A stretch of 25,690 nt of DNA from an uncultured Oscillospiraceae bacterium (GTDB taxonomy: Bacteria > Bacillota > Clostridia > Oscillospirales > Acutalibacteraceae), in assembly GCA_900547095.1 (NCBI GenBank), contig URFG01000016.1:1-25690 (forward strand). Reading direction: 5' to 3'. The position numbers were made by a program, and so were the translations under genes. The notes under the pieces are model-generated. The model was not told the DNA's origin, did no database searches, and saw only the letters and a program-made list of their open reading frames with translations. Of the stretch, positions 1-7,011 are shown one piece after another (the stretch's first letter is position 1; every line of letters begins with the position of its first letter).

Positions 1-2
1 GC

Positions 3-335
3 GGCCGTATGGATCACGCCATCGGCAATATCCAGCTGATGTATCAGTTTTTCTGCCAGGGAATGGAAGTGAATATTTATGATGCCCGCAACCGCCTGTA
101 TCTTCTGGGCGGGCATAAGGTATTTCACCGGGAAGAGGTGTATGGAAAATACATTTCGTTCCTGCCGATGACCGAGACTGTCGAGGGACTGACGCTGCGG
201 GGATTTAAATACCCGCTCCAGAGGCGGACGATCGGGCTGGGGACGAGTCTCTGCATCAGCAATGAGCTTAAACGGGAAGAGGGCATTCTGGAGCTGGAGA
301 AAGGCGTCCTTTTGTGCGTGGAGGCACATGATTAA
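3..335 (+). CDS. thiN: Thiamine pyrophosphokinase, C-terminal part (cut by window edge)
   Basis: This is the C-terminal half of thiamine diphosphokinase, which makes thiamine diphosphate from thiamine and ATP in the cytoplasm. The frame is open to the window edge. The first residues read GRMDHAIGNIQLM, matching the family motif G-G-R-x-D-H-x-x-x-N-I that ends the catalytic domain. The rest is the small thiamin-binding beta domain, with the typical ending TIGLGTSLCISNEL followed by a strand that closes the protein at ELEKGVLLCVEAHD. The internal ATG at base 9 is not a real start because the family motif begins before it. About half of the usual ~210 residues lie outside the window. Codons are CTG/CGG-rich, like the next two genes and unlike DNA after about 2760. 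The call is fairly secure from the motif order. Confidence 0.85.
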   Translation, partial: GRMDHAIGNIQLMYQFFCQGMEVNIYDARNRLYLLGGHKVFHREEVYGKYISFLPMTETVEGLTLRGFKYPLQRRTIGLGTSLCISNELKREEGILELEKGVLLCVEAHD

Positions 336-346
336 TCCGGATAAAA

Positions 347-374
347 AAGTGGCAAGTTATAACTGACCTGCTTA
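347..374 (+). promoter_or_regulatory. Candidate dyad operator upstream of the ECF S component
   Basis: An imperfect dyad, AAGTGGCA, then the perfect 10-base palindrome AGTTATAACT (355-364), then GACCTGCTT, lies just upstream of the -35 element of the next gene. Its position suits binding by an activator or repressor. A MocR-type B6 regulator (PdxR) is one possibility because the downstream genes look B6-related, but I cannot confirm a motif match. Confidence 0.3.
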
Positions 375-394
375 AAATGATAAAAACTGTATGT

Positions 395-422
395 TTTTCA
401 GGGGACAAGATTGTGCTATGAT
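395..422 (+). promoter_or_regulatory. Sigma-A promoter with extended -10
   Basis: TTTTCA (395-400), a 16-base spacer, and TATGAT (417-422) preceded by TG at -15/-14 give an extended -10 promoter about 30 bases before the ECF S component start. Confidence 0.5.
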
Positions 423-452
423 GAGTCCAATAACAAGGGAGGATGAAACATC

Positions 453-1055
453 ATGGCAAACAAATCAAATCAGGCTTACAAGATCGCGATGGTCGGTCTG
501 CTGGCAGCTCTCTCCTATGTCGTATTTACATACGGACAGGTGAAGATCACACTTCCGGGCGGCGATGCAACTTCCATTCATCTGGGAAATGCAGTCTGTG
601 TCATCGGGGCACTCTTAGTCGGCGGCTTTTACGGCGGTTTGGGAGGTGCTATCGGCATGACGATAGGTGACCTTCTCGATCCGGTTTATATTGTATATGC
701 ACCGAAGACATTTATCTGCAAACTCTGCATCGGACTGATCGCCGGATTCGTAGCACATCGTCTGGGCAAGATTGATCGGAGCACCGATAAGAACCACATC
801 CTTGGTTTTACGATTGCAGCAGCGGTGGCAGGTCTTTTATTCAACGTCATTGCAGATCCGCTGATCGGATATTATTATAAACTCTGGATCATTGGTAAAC
901 CGGCGGCAGAGCTCACACTTGCATGGAATATCGCAGCGACTTCGATCAATGCGGTGACATCTACGATTGCGTCTGTTGTTATATATATGGCGGTTCGTCC
1001 GGCACTCCGCAAGGCAGGTTTTCTGGATGCATTGTCTGTAGAAGCGAGAGCATAA
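453..1055 (+). CDS. ECF transporter S component, possibly vitamin B6-specific
   Basis: This 200-residue integral membrane protein has the size and pattern of an ECF-transporter substrate-binding (S) component, which pairs with a shared EcfT-EcfA module to import a vitamin. It has about six hydrophobic segments. The N terminus (NQAYKIAMVGLLAALSYVVF) is the helix-1 type used to contact EcfT, and the glycine-rich stretch around residues 60-80 (GALLVGGFYGGLGGAIGM) is typical of S components. No ATPase or T component is nearby, as expected for group II ECF systems. The start ATG follows AAGGGAGG at 435-442. A pyridoxal/pyridoxamine kinase lies 250 bases downstream on the same strand, which suggests a B6 vitamer as substrate (PdxU-like). 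Thiamine is an alternative given the thiN neighbour upstream. Substrate is inference only. Confidence 0.8.
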   Translation: MANKSNQAYKIAMVGLLAALSYVVFTYGQVKITLPGGDATSIHLGNAVCVIGALLVGGFYGGLGGAIGMTIGDLLDPVYIVYAPKTFICKLCIGLIAGFVAHRLGKIDRSTDKNHILGFTIAAAVAGLLFNVIADPLIGYYYKLWIIGKPAAELTLAWNIAATSINAVTSTIASVVIYMAVRPALRKAGFLDALSVEARA

Positions 1056-1099
1056 GGCAATTTATCTCAGTCGAGAAGAATTAAAATGAAATACATACA

Positions 1100-1155
1100 G
1101 GAGACTGTGGTTGGGCAGAATGGGAAAAACATCTGTCCGGGCGCAGTCTCCTTGT
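1100..1155 (+). terminator. Long hairpin after the ECF S gene
   Basis: GGAGACTG (1100-1107) pairs with CAGTCTCC (1144-1151), with a second inner stem GGGCAGA/TCTGTCC. Only a weak T-run (TTGTTG) follows, so it may be a weak terminator or a leader structure for the kinase gene. Confidence 0.4.
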
Positions 1156-1305
1156 TGCGTCATTGGAGTGTGCGGCTTATGAAACACAAATGCATAGATA
1201 CACGCTTGTAGAAACCAGAATCATGCCGCAGGCAGTCGTATCTGCCGTGAGAATATGTTAGATTATAAAGTTGCTTAAAATTAAGAAAATGAGGAAAAAT
1301 TATAC

Positions 1306-2142
1306 ATGGAAGGAATTCAGAAGAAAATAGCGGTTTTAAATGACCTGTCAGGTTACGGACGCTGTTCGCTGACGGCGGCGATGCCGGTTATCAGCGCCCT
1401 CAAGGTACAGTGCTGTCCGGTGGTGACGGCGGTGCTGTCCAATCACGCGGGATATCCGGAATGCTATATGGATGATTATACCGATCGGATGGAGGCATAC
1501 CTGGAGCCGTGGCGGAAGATGGGATTTGAGATGGACGGAATCATGACTGGATTCTTAGGTTCTGCCAGACAGGCGTCGATCGTGGCAGATTTTATCCGGG
1601 ATTTCAAACGGGAAAATACGCAGGTTTTGGTAGATCCGACGATGGGCGACCACGGACATCTCTACAGCGTCTGTGACGAGGATCTGATCGAGGCGATGCG
1701 GGAGCTGATGCAGTATGCGGACGTTGTCACGCCAAATCTGACGGAAGCTTGTGCCCTGACGGACACGCTGTATCAGGAAAATGGATGGAGTAAGCGCAAG
1801 CTCTCAGATCTGACCTGGAAGCTTCACCTTTTGGGCGCGCGGTCAGTCATTTTGACAGGCGTGGTCAAGGGCAAACAGATCCTCAACGTGATCCATGAGC
1901 GCGGCAAGGAGCCGGTCTTTCATGCAACTAAATTTGTGGCGGGCAATTACCACGGAACCGGGGATGTCTTTGCAGCAGTCATCGGTGCCAGCATGGTGCG
2001 AGGTGTGCCGATGGAGGAAGCCGTCAGACGGGCGGCAGCTTTTACAAAAAAATGTGTGGAAAAGACAGAAGAACTTGGTGCCCCGGAGCAGGACGGACTG
2101 TGCCTGGAGGCGTGTCTGTCCTATTTGACGAAGTTGAGTTAA
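1306..2142 (+). CDS. pdxK: Pyridoxal/pyridoxamine kinase (PfkB/ribokinase fold)
   Basis: The enzyme phosphorylates pyridoxal, pyridoxine or pyridoxamine with ATP to make the 5'-phosphate, the salvage step that traps vitamin B6 in the cell. At 278 residues it has the usual length. Motifs in order are: an N-terminal NDLSGYGRCSL segment (residues 12-22) with the substrate-pocket serine and glycine; the DPTMGDHG loop (110-117); TPNLTEA (142-148); and the GTGDVFAA anion-hole/catalytic motif (217-224) with catalytic Asp220. The start follows GAGGAAAAA. It probably shares a role with the S component upstream: import, then trapping. Codon use is CTG/CGG-rich. Whether it is orthologous to PdxK or PdxY is not decidable by eye; some clostridial members are named pyridoxamine kinase. 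Confidence 0.88.
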   Translation: MEGIQKKIAVLNDLSGYGRCSLTAAMPVISALKVQCCPVVTAVLSNHAGYPECYMDDYTDRMEAYLEPWRKMGFEMDGIMTGFLGSARQASIVADFIRDFKRENTQVLVDPTMGDHGHLYSVCDEDLIEAMRELMQYADVVTPNLTEACALTDTLYQENGWSKRKLSDLTWKLHLLGARSVILTGVVKGKQILNVIHERGKEPVFHATKFVAGNYHGTGDVFAAVIGASMVRGVPMEEAVRRAAAFTKKCVEKTEELGAPEQDGLCLEACLSYLTKLS

Positions 2143-2281
2143 ATATAATGGGCAGTCTATCCTGTTTTGTTTCAAAATGCAAAAATGATGTTACTGGGCA
2201 CGTATGCGTGAACAATAACAAAATGATTTGAAGAACAGAGGAACTCTTGAAACAGGGCTTTTCATTCGTACAAAGTTGTAG

Positions 2282-2287
2282 TATAAT
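2282..2287 (+). promoter_or_regulatory. Probable -10 element of serS
   Basis: TATAAT lies about 47 bases before the serS start, with only a poor -35 at the right distance. The 192-base gap upstream of serS shows no T-box landmarks. A good Shine-Dalgarno (AGGAGGAAG) precedes the ATG. Confidence 0.4.
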
Positions 2288-2334
2288 TATAACTAGTTTT
2301 CGTGCAGTTAATTGCATAACAGTAGGAGGAAGAT

Positions 2335-3648
2335 ATGTTAGATCTTAAATTCGTCAGAGAAAATCCTGACATTGTAAAGCAGAATATTAAAAATAAGTTC
2401 CAGGACAAGAAAATTCCGCTGGTAGATGAGGTGATTGAGCTGGATGCCAAGAACCGTGAAGCGAAGAAGGAAGCAGATGATCTGCGTGCGAACAAGAACA
2501 AGATTGCAAAACAGATCGGCGCTCTGATGGGTCAGGGAAAGAAAGAGGAAGCAGAAGAGCTGAAGAAACAGGTAGCAGAGCAGTCTGCCCGTCTGTCTGA
2601 GCTGGAAGAGCAGGAGAAGGATCTTGGCGAGCGCATCTTAAAGATTATGATGACCATCCCGAACATCATTGATCCGAGTGTTCCGATCGGTAAAGACGAC
2701 AGCGAGAACGTGGAAGTCAAGCAGTTCGGCGAGCAGACTCACCCTGATTTCGAAATTCCTTATCACACTGATATTATGGCGCTTTTTAACGGTATTGATA
2801 AAGACGCTGCCGGAAGAGTTGCAGGCGAAGGATTTTATTATCTTATGGGCGATATCGCGAGAATGCACTCGGCAGTTACAGCTTACGCCAGAGATTTTAT
2901 GATAAATAAAGGATTTACTTACTGCATTCCTCCTTTTATGATAAGAAGCAAGGTCGTAACAGGCGTTATGAGCTTTGAGGAAATGGACGCGATGATGTAT
3001 AAAATAGAGGGCGAAGACCTCTATCTTATAGGCACCTCCGAGCATTCGATGATCGGTAAATTTATCGATACGATCACTCCCGAAGAATCGCTTCCTCTTA
3101 CCCTTACAAGCTATTCCCCTTGTTTCAGAAAAGAAAAGGGCGCGCACGGAATAGAAGAGCGCGGAATTTACAGAATTCATCAGTTCGAAAAGCAGGAAAT
3201 GATAGTTATCTGCAAGCCCGAAGAGAGTATGCAGTGGTTTGATAAAATGTGGAGCTATTCGGTTGAGCTTTTCAGAAGTCTTGATATCCCTGTAAGAACG
3301 CTCGAATGCTGCACAGGCGATCTTGCCGATCTTAAGGTAAAATCCTATGATGTTGAGGCGTGGAGCCCGAAACAGAAGAAATACTTTGAAGTTTGCTCCT
3401 GCTCTAACTTAGGCGACGCGCAGGCAAGAAGACTCGGCATAAAAGTCCGCAAAGAAGACGGCTCTAAATATCTCGCCCACACTCTTAACAATACCGTTGT
3501 AGCACCTCCGAGAATGCTTATAGCTCTTCTCGAAAACAACCTTTGCTTTGACGGCGAATATTACAGCGTGAAGATCCCCGAGGCTTTAAGACCTTACATG
3601 GGCGGAACGAAAGAAATCAAAGCGCTTAAAAAATACGAAACAAAATAA
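2335..3648 (+). CDS. serS: Seryl-tRNA synthetase (mosaic gene)
   Basis: The enzyme charges tRNA-Ser (and tRNA-Sec) with serine in the cytoplasm. At 437 residues it is near the family's usual length. Residues 1 to about 110 form the antiparallel coiled-coil arm (LRANKNKIAKQIG, then KKEEAEELKKQVAEQ). The class II core follows: motif 2 at FRKEKGAHGIEERGIYRIHQFEKQE, and motif 3 in the variant HTLNNTVVAPPRMLIALLENN with its conserved Arg, ending in IPEALRPYMGG. The start follows AGGAGGAAG. The nucleotide style changes inside the gene. Up to about 2740, Arg is CGT/CGC, Leu CTG and Pro CCG. From about 2760, Arg is nearly always AGA, Pro CCT, Leu CTT, and ATA appears. The protein reads smoothly across the join, so function should be intact if the join is real. 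Confidence 0.95.
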   Translation: MLDLKFVRENPDIVKQNIKNKFQDKKIPLVDEVIELDAKNREAKKEADDLRANKNKIAKQIGALMGQGKKEEAEELKKQVAEQSARLSELEEQEKDLGERILKIMMTIPNIIDPSVPIGKDDSENVEVKQFGEQTHPDFEIPYHTDIMALFNGIDKDAAGRVAGEGFYYLMGDIARMHSAVTAYARDFMINKGFTYCIPPFMIRSKVVTGVMSFEEMDAMMYKIEGEDLYLIGTSEHSMIGKFIDTITPEESLPLTLTSYSPCFRKEKGAHGIEERGIYRIHQFEKQEMIVICKPEESMQWFDKMWSYSVELFRSLDIPVRTLECCTGDLADLKVKSYDVEAWSPKQKKYFEVCSCSNLGDAQARRLGIKVRKEDGSKYLAHTLNNTVVAPPRMLIALLENNLCFDGEYYSVKIPEALRPYMGGTKEIKALKKYETK

Positions 3649-3659
3649 TAATTTTTCTG

Positions 3660-3684
3660 CCTGCAATTTTTTGCAGGCTTTTTG
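3660..3684 (+). terminator. serS terminator
   Basis: CCTGCA (3660-3665) pairs with TGCAGG (3672-3677) and is followed by CTTTTT, just after the serS stop and before the sortase gene. Confidence 0.8.
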
Positions 3685-3704
3685 AGCTTTAGAGGTGAAT
3701 GATC

Positions 3705-4445
3705 TTGAAAAATAAAAAAGCCCTGAATATAATTCTGATGATAATTTCAGGTATTCTTTTTTTAAGCGCAACGGCGATACTCGTAATTCAGCTGATTCCT
3801 AAAAAGAATACCTATAAAAAATATAAGGACTCGGTTTCTTCCGCTCAAAAAGCGGATAATCCGGTCAATTTTGCTCAGCTTAAAAATCAAAATCCCGATG
3901 TTGTCGGGTGGATAACAATCCCCGGCACCACTATCGATTACCCGATACTTCAAAGCGGCGACGATACGGAGGAAAACTTTTATTTAAACCACGATCTTGA
4001 AAGAAAATATAAATTTGCGGGCAGCGTTTATATCCAGAGGTGTAATAATTCCGAATTCAAGGATAAAAACACGGTGATCTACGGACACGACCTGGCTGAC
4101 GGCACAATGTTTACCCCTTTAAGGAAATACCGCAAAGCCGATTTCTTCAATGAAAACGATACTATTACTCTCTACAGTCCCGGCCATATTTTAACTTATA
4201 AAATATTTTCCGCTTTTGTGTATGACGACAGGCATATAATAAATTCCTTTGATTTTTCAACCGATGAGGGATATTCGGATTTTTTGGAAGAATGTACAAA
4301 TCCGAAAACTCTTGCTAAAAATGTCAGGAGCGATATAAGCGTAACGACTAAGGATAAAATAATAACTCTCAGCACCTGCACGGATAATCCCACCGAGAGA
4401 TATCTTGTTTGTGCGGTGCTTACAAACGATACTCAAACAAAGTAA
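3705..4445 (+). CDS. srtB: Class B sortase
   Basis: This membrane-anchored cysteine transpeptidase cuts an NPQTN-like sorting signal and attaches the protein to peptidoglycan or joins pilin-like subunits. Counting from the upstream ATG at 3699, one N-terminal membrane helix covers residues 8-33. The catalytic triad is visible as His130 (VIYGHD), Cys227 (ITLSTC) and Arg234 (NPTERYLV). The block TIDYPILQSGDD...FYLNHD is typical of class B. I prefer the TTG at 3705 because the ATG at 3699 lies only one base after GAGGTG, while the TTG has a normal 7-base gap. The stop is two bases before the ABC transporter ATG, so the two are cotranscribed and probably coupled. No obvious sortase substrate is present in the window, so its target is elsewhere. 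Confidence 0.9.
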   Translation: MKNKKALNIILMIISGILFLSATAILVIQLIPKKNTYKKYKDSVSSAQKADNPVNFAQLKNQNPDVVGWITIPGTTIDYPILQSGDDTEENFYLNHDLERKYKFAGSVYIQRCNNSEFKDKNTVIYGHDLADGTMFTPLRKYRKADFFNENDTITLYSPGHILTYKIFSAFVYDDRHIINSFDFSTDEGYSDFLEECTNPKTLAKNVRSDISVTTKDKIITLSTCTDNPTERYLVCAVLTNDTQTK

Positions 4446-4447
4446 CT

Positions 4448-6169
4448 ATGAATACCTTAAAAAAATTTGCGGTTTATTATAAACCGCATAAAAAAATGTT
4501 CGCGCTTGATATGACGGCATCGTTTTTCATATCGGTGATAGGAATGTTCTATCCGATAGTCACGAACAGAATGCTGAACGATCTTATTCCGAATAAAAAA
4601 ATCGGACTTATCGTGTTTGCAGGACTCACGGTTTTATTGCTCTATCTTATCAGAATGTTTCTTGAATACTTTGTTCAGTATTACGGTCATATGATAGGCA
4701 CTAAAATGCAGGCGCAAATGAGAAGAGATATGTTTAAAAAACTTGAAAGTCTGCCCTATTCTTATTTTGATAAGAATGAAACGGGGCAGATCTTATCAAG
4801 AATAACCCACGATCTTTTCGATATAGCGGAGCTTGCTCACCACGGCCCCGAAAACATCATAATTTCCTCGCTCACTGTGATAGGCTCTTTTATCTATCTT
4901 TGCACGATAAATATTTATCTCACGCTTATCATTTTCGCCTGCGTGCCGATACTTATTGGTATTTCTTCCTATTGCAGAAAGCAAATGCGCGCGGCTTTCA
5001 GAGAAAGAAGAGTGACCACGGGAATGATAAACGCTTCTATAGAAAGCAGCATCACGGGAATTCGAACAACTAAGGCTTTCGGCGGAAGTGAAAGGGAATA
5101 CGAAAAGTTCGAGAAAAATAATATGCTTTTTGTGGAGGCGTGCAGAAAAGCTTACCGCTCTATGGGAGTTTTCCATTCCACATCAAGCTTTATAACAAAT
5201 GTGTTTAACGTTATAATCATTATAGCCGGCGGACTTTTTCTTTATAACGGAAAAATAAATTTCGGCGATTATACCACTTTTATAGTGTCCGTCAACGTCT
5301 TTATAAACCCGGTAACGGTGCTTATCGGATTTATGGAGCAGTTTCAAAACGGAGTGAGCGGGTTTAACAGATTTTTAGAGGTTATGGATGAAGAACCTGA
5401 AAAGGAAAATAAAAACGCAAAGGATATAACCGATGTTAAAGGCGAGATAGAATTTAAAAATGTCTGCTTTTCCTATTCTGACAACAGCCCCGAAGTGCTT
5501 AAAAATATCAATCTTAAAATCAAAAAAGGCGAAAAGCTTGCGCTCGTGGGAGAATCCGGCGGCGGAAAAACTACAATTTGCCACCTGATACCTAACTTCT
5601 ATAAAGTAAGCTCAGGAGAAATTACGCTTGACGGAATAAATATTAATGATATAACCTTCTCCTCGCTTAGAAAAAATATAGGTATAGTTCAGCAGGATGT
5701 TTTCCTTTTCTCGGGAAATATCAGGGATAATATTCTTTACGGCAGACCTGACGCAACCGATGAAGAAGTAATACTTGCCGCAAAGCGGGCGAATATTCAC
5801 GATTATATTATGTCTTTGCCGAACGGTTACGACACCGAGGTGGGCGAGCGTGGAATAAGGCTTTCGGGCGGTCAGAAGCAGAGGCTTTCAATAGCGCGCG
5901 TCTTTCTTAAAAACCCCGCGGTGCTTATTCTCGACGAGGCGACGAGCGCACTTGACAATACGACCGAAATTCTCATTCAGTCCGCGCTTGACGAGCTTTG
6001 CAAGGGCAGAACGACGATAATAGTCGCCCACAGGCTCTCAACGGTTAAAAACGCGGATGAAATAGCCGTTATCGACGGCGGAAAGATTACCGAAAAAGGC
6101 ACGCACGAGGAGCTTATGAAACTCGGCGGAACTTACGAAAATCTCTATTCTTTACAGTTTAAAAGATAA
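4448..6169 (+). CDS. ABC exporter half-transporter (membrane domain fused to ATPase)
   Basis: This 573-residue protein has an N-terminal type IV exporter membrane domain (about residues 1-310, six helices) and a C-terminal nucleotide-binding domain. The ATPase shows Walker A GESGGGKT, Q-loop VQQDVF, signature LSGGQKQR, Walker B VLILDEATSALD and the switch histidine in IVAHRLS. It should act as a homodimer in the cytoplasmic membrane, exporting a lipid, peptide or drug; the substrate cannot be told. The start at MNTLKKF was chosen because it comes two bases after the sortase stop; the earlier in-frame ATG at 4409 is buried in the sortase gene. The coupling with a sortase could mean a surface-assembly role, but that is weak inference. 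Confidence 0.9.
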   Translation: MNTLKKFAVYYKPHKKMFALDMTASFFISVIGMFYPIVTNRMLNDLIPNKKIGLIVFAGLTVLLLYLIRMFLEYFVQYYGHMIGTKMQAQMRRDMFKKLESLPYSYFDKNETGQILSRITHDLFDIAELAHHGPENIIISSLTVIGSFIYLCTINIYLTLIIFACVPILIGISSYCRKQMRAAFRERRVTTGMINASIESSITGIRTTKAFGGSEREYEKFEKNNMLFVEACRKAYRSMGVFHSTSSFITNVFNVIIIIAGGLFLYNGKINFGDYTTFIVSVNVFINPVTVLIGFMEQFQNGVSGFNRFLEVMDEEPEKENKNAKDITDVKGEIEFKNVCFSYSDNSPEVLKNINLKIKKGEKLALVGESGGGKTTICHLIPNFYKVSSGEITLDGININDITFSSLRKNIGIVQQDVFLFSGNIRDNILYGRPDATDEEVILAAKRANIHDYIMSLPNGYDTEVGERGIRLSGGQKQRLSIARVFLKNPAVLILDEATSALDNTTEILIQSALDELCKGRTTIIVAHRLSTVKNADEIAVIDGGKITEKGTHEELMKLGGTYENLYSLQFKR

Positions 6170-6170
6170 A

Positions 6171-6202
6171 ACACGCGGTGCTTAAAGCACCGCGTGTTTT
6201 TA
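6171..6202. terminator. Bidirectional terminator between the ABC exporter and folT
   Basis: ACACGCGGTGCTT (6171-6183) pairs with AAGCACCGCGTGT (6185-6197). A-runs on the left and T-runs on the right let it serve both convergent genes. Confidence 0.85.
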
Positions 6203-6742
6203 TATCTTTGCGATAGTTTTGATTTTTCTTACTATCGGCGGCAGAATCACCGCTATCACCGCCGAAGTGGCGGCGCCTGAAATAATCCTGCTTAAAAGCA
6301 TTATTCCGAAAAGCACCGCAGGATAACCGAAAATTTTTGAATCGATATACATAACTACCGTGTTGCACGCGGTAACCAAAAGCGCTGAAATTACGCAGTT
6401 TAATATAAGCGGCAGCCTTTTAAGGCTCTTTTTAAACGCGATAAACATAAGACCCACAGCAAGGCCTCTTATTACAGCGGGGAGAGTCCAAAGAAGAGTT
6501 GTAGCCGTGATACCGTATGTTATCAGCTGACCGATAAATGCGCCGATAAATCCCGTTGCCGCACCCCAGACAGGACCGAAGCAAACAGCCGCCACGATCA
6601 CCGGAAACGCATTGAGTGATATTTTAAATGACATTGAAAACGGCGCGCTTAAAGTGGTGCTTAAAAAATCAAGCCCCACATAAAGCGCCGACATCACCGC
6701 GCAAAAGCACAGCTTTTTTACAAATAAATTATTTTTTTCCAT
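6200..6742 (-). CDS. folT: Folate-type ECF transporter S component
   Basis: This 180-residue membrane protein has about five or six hydrophobic helices and the ECF S-component pattern. It starts with KKLCFCAVMSALYVGLDFL, has the conserved segment FKISLNAFPVIVAAVCFGPVWGA, and then GFIGAFIGQLITYG. FolT proteins bind folate or related pterins and import them with the shared EcfT/EcfA engine. The assignment is strongly supported by the tetrahydrofolate riboswitch directly upstream, which controls folate transport genes in Firmicutes. The ATG has AGGGAGG eight bases upstream, and that site is paired in the riboswitch hairpin. The gene is alone on its transcript and ends at the bidirectional terminator shared with the ABC exporter. 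Confidence 0.9.
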   Translation of the reverse strand: MEKNNLFVKKLCFCAVMSALYVGLDFLSTTLSAPFSMSFKISLNAFPVIVAAVCFGPVWGAATGFIGAFIGQLITYGITATTLLWTLPAVIRGLAVGLMFIAFKKSLKRLPLILNCVISALLVTACNTVVMYIDSKIFGYPAVLFGIMLLSRIISGAATSAVIAVILPPIVRKIKTIAKI

Positions 6743-6751
6743 AAAATAAAC

Positions 6752-6786
6752 CTCCCTATCATCCGAGCTTAACCGATAATAGAGAG
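6752..6786 (-). promoter_or_regulatory. Shine-Dalgarno-sequestering hairpin (riboswitch expression platform)
   Basis: In the transcript, CUCUCUAUUAUCGG (from 6786) pairs with CGGAUGAUAGGGAG (to 6752) around a 7-base loop, with one mismatch and a few G-U pairs. The 3' arm contains the AGGGAG of the folT ribosome site, so this stem can block translation. No T-run follows, which favours translational rather than transcriptional control. Confidence 0.75.
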
Positions 6787-6803
6787 ATTTTCTTCTATTT
6801 TCT

Positions 6804-6908
6804 GCCAGCGGGATGTGATATTTTAACCGCAGGCAGGATAAACCTTGCCTTTCGTTCGGCGGACAACTCCCCGTTCCGCTGACACTTTACGCTAAAATAT
6901 CTACTCTG
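6804..6908 (-). ncRNA. Tetrahydrofolate (THF) riboswitch
   Basis: On the minus strand the leader of folT contains the conserved THF-I blocks in order: GAGTAGA near 6906; GCGTAAAGTGT (around 6892-6882); GGGGAGTTG; CGAACGAAAGG; GCGGT; and a closing CATCCCGCTGG at 6804-6814. The first and last blocks pair to close the aptamer, with the internal pseudoknot elements between them. The aptamer binds reduced folates. The hairpin between it and the folT ATG hides the ribosome site, so folate should shut off folT translation. Confidence 0.88.
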
Positions 6909-6983
6909 AATTTGTATAGACAATACAATCAGGATACAACACTTCTCATAGCGGAAAATTTATCCGATTATACTGTCTATTTA

Positions 6984-7011
6984 ATTATACATTAAAAATC
7001 TTATTTGTCAA
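6984..7011 (-). promoter_or_regulatory. Consensus sigma-A promoter for the THF riboswitch and folT
   Basis: On the minus strand TTGACA (7011-7006), a 16-base spacer and TATAAT (6989-6984) give a perfect-hexamer promoter. Its -35 overlaps the stop codon of the ABC-F gene. This gives a leader of about 70 bases before the aptamer. Confidence 0.75.

Noticed and set aside
2143..2334. T-box leader for serS
   Set aside because: No TGGNACC-type antiterminator sequence or terminator hairpin was found.
2638..3180. 180-codon open frame on the minus strand
   Set aside because: It lies wholly inside serS, is rich in Cys, His and Lys, and matches no family; a shadow of the real gene.
4796..5176. 126-codon minus-strand open frame inside the ABC exporter
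   Set aside because: Antisense shadow with unnatural composition and no ribosome site.
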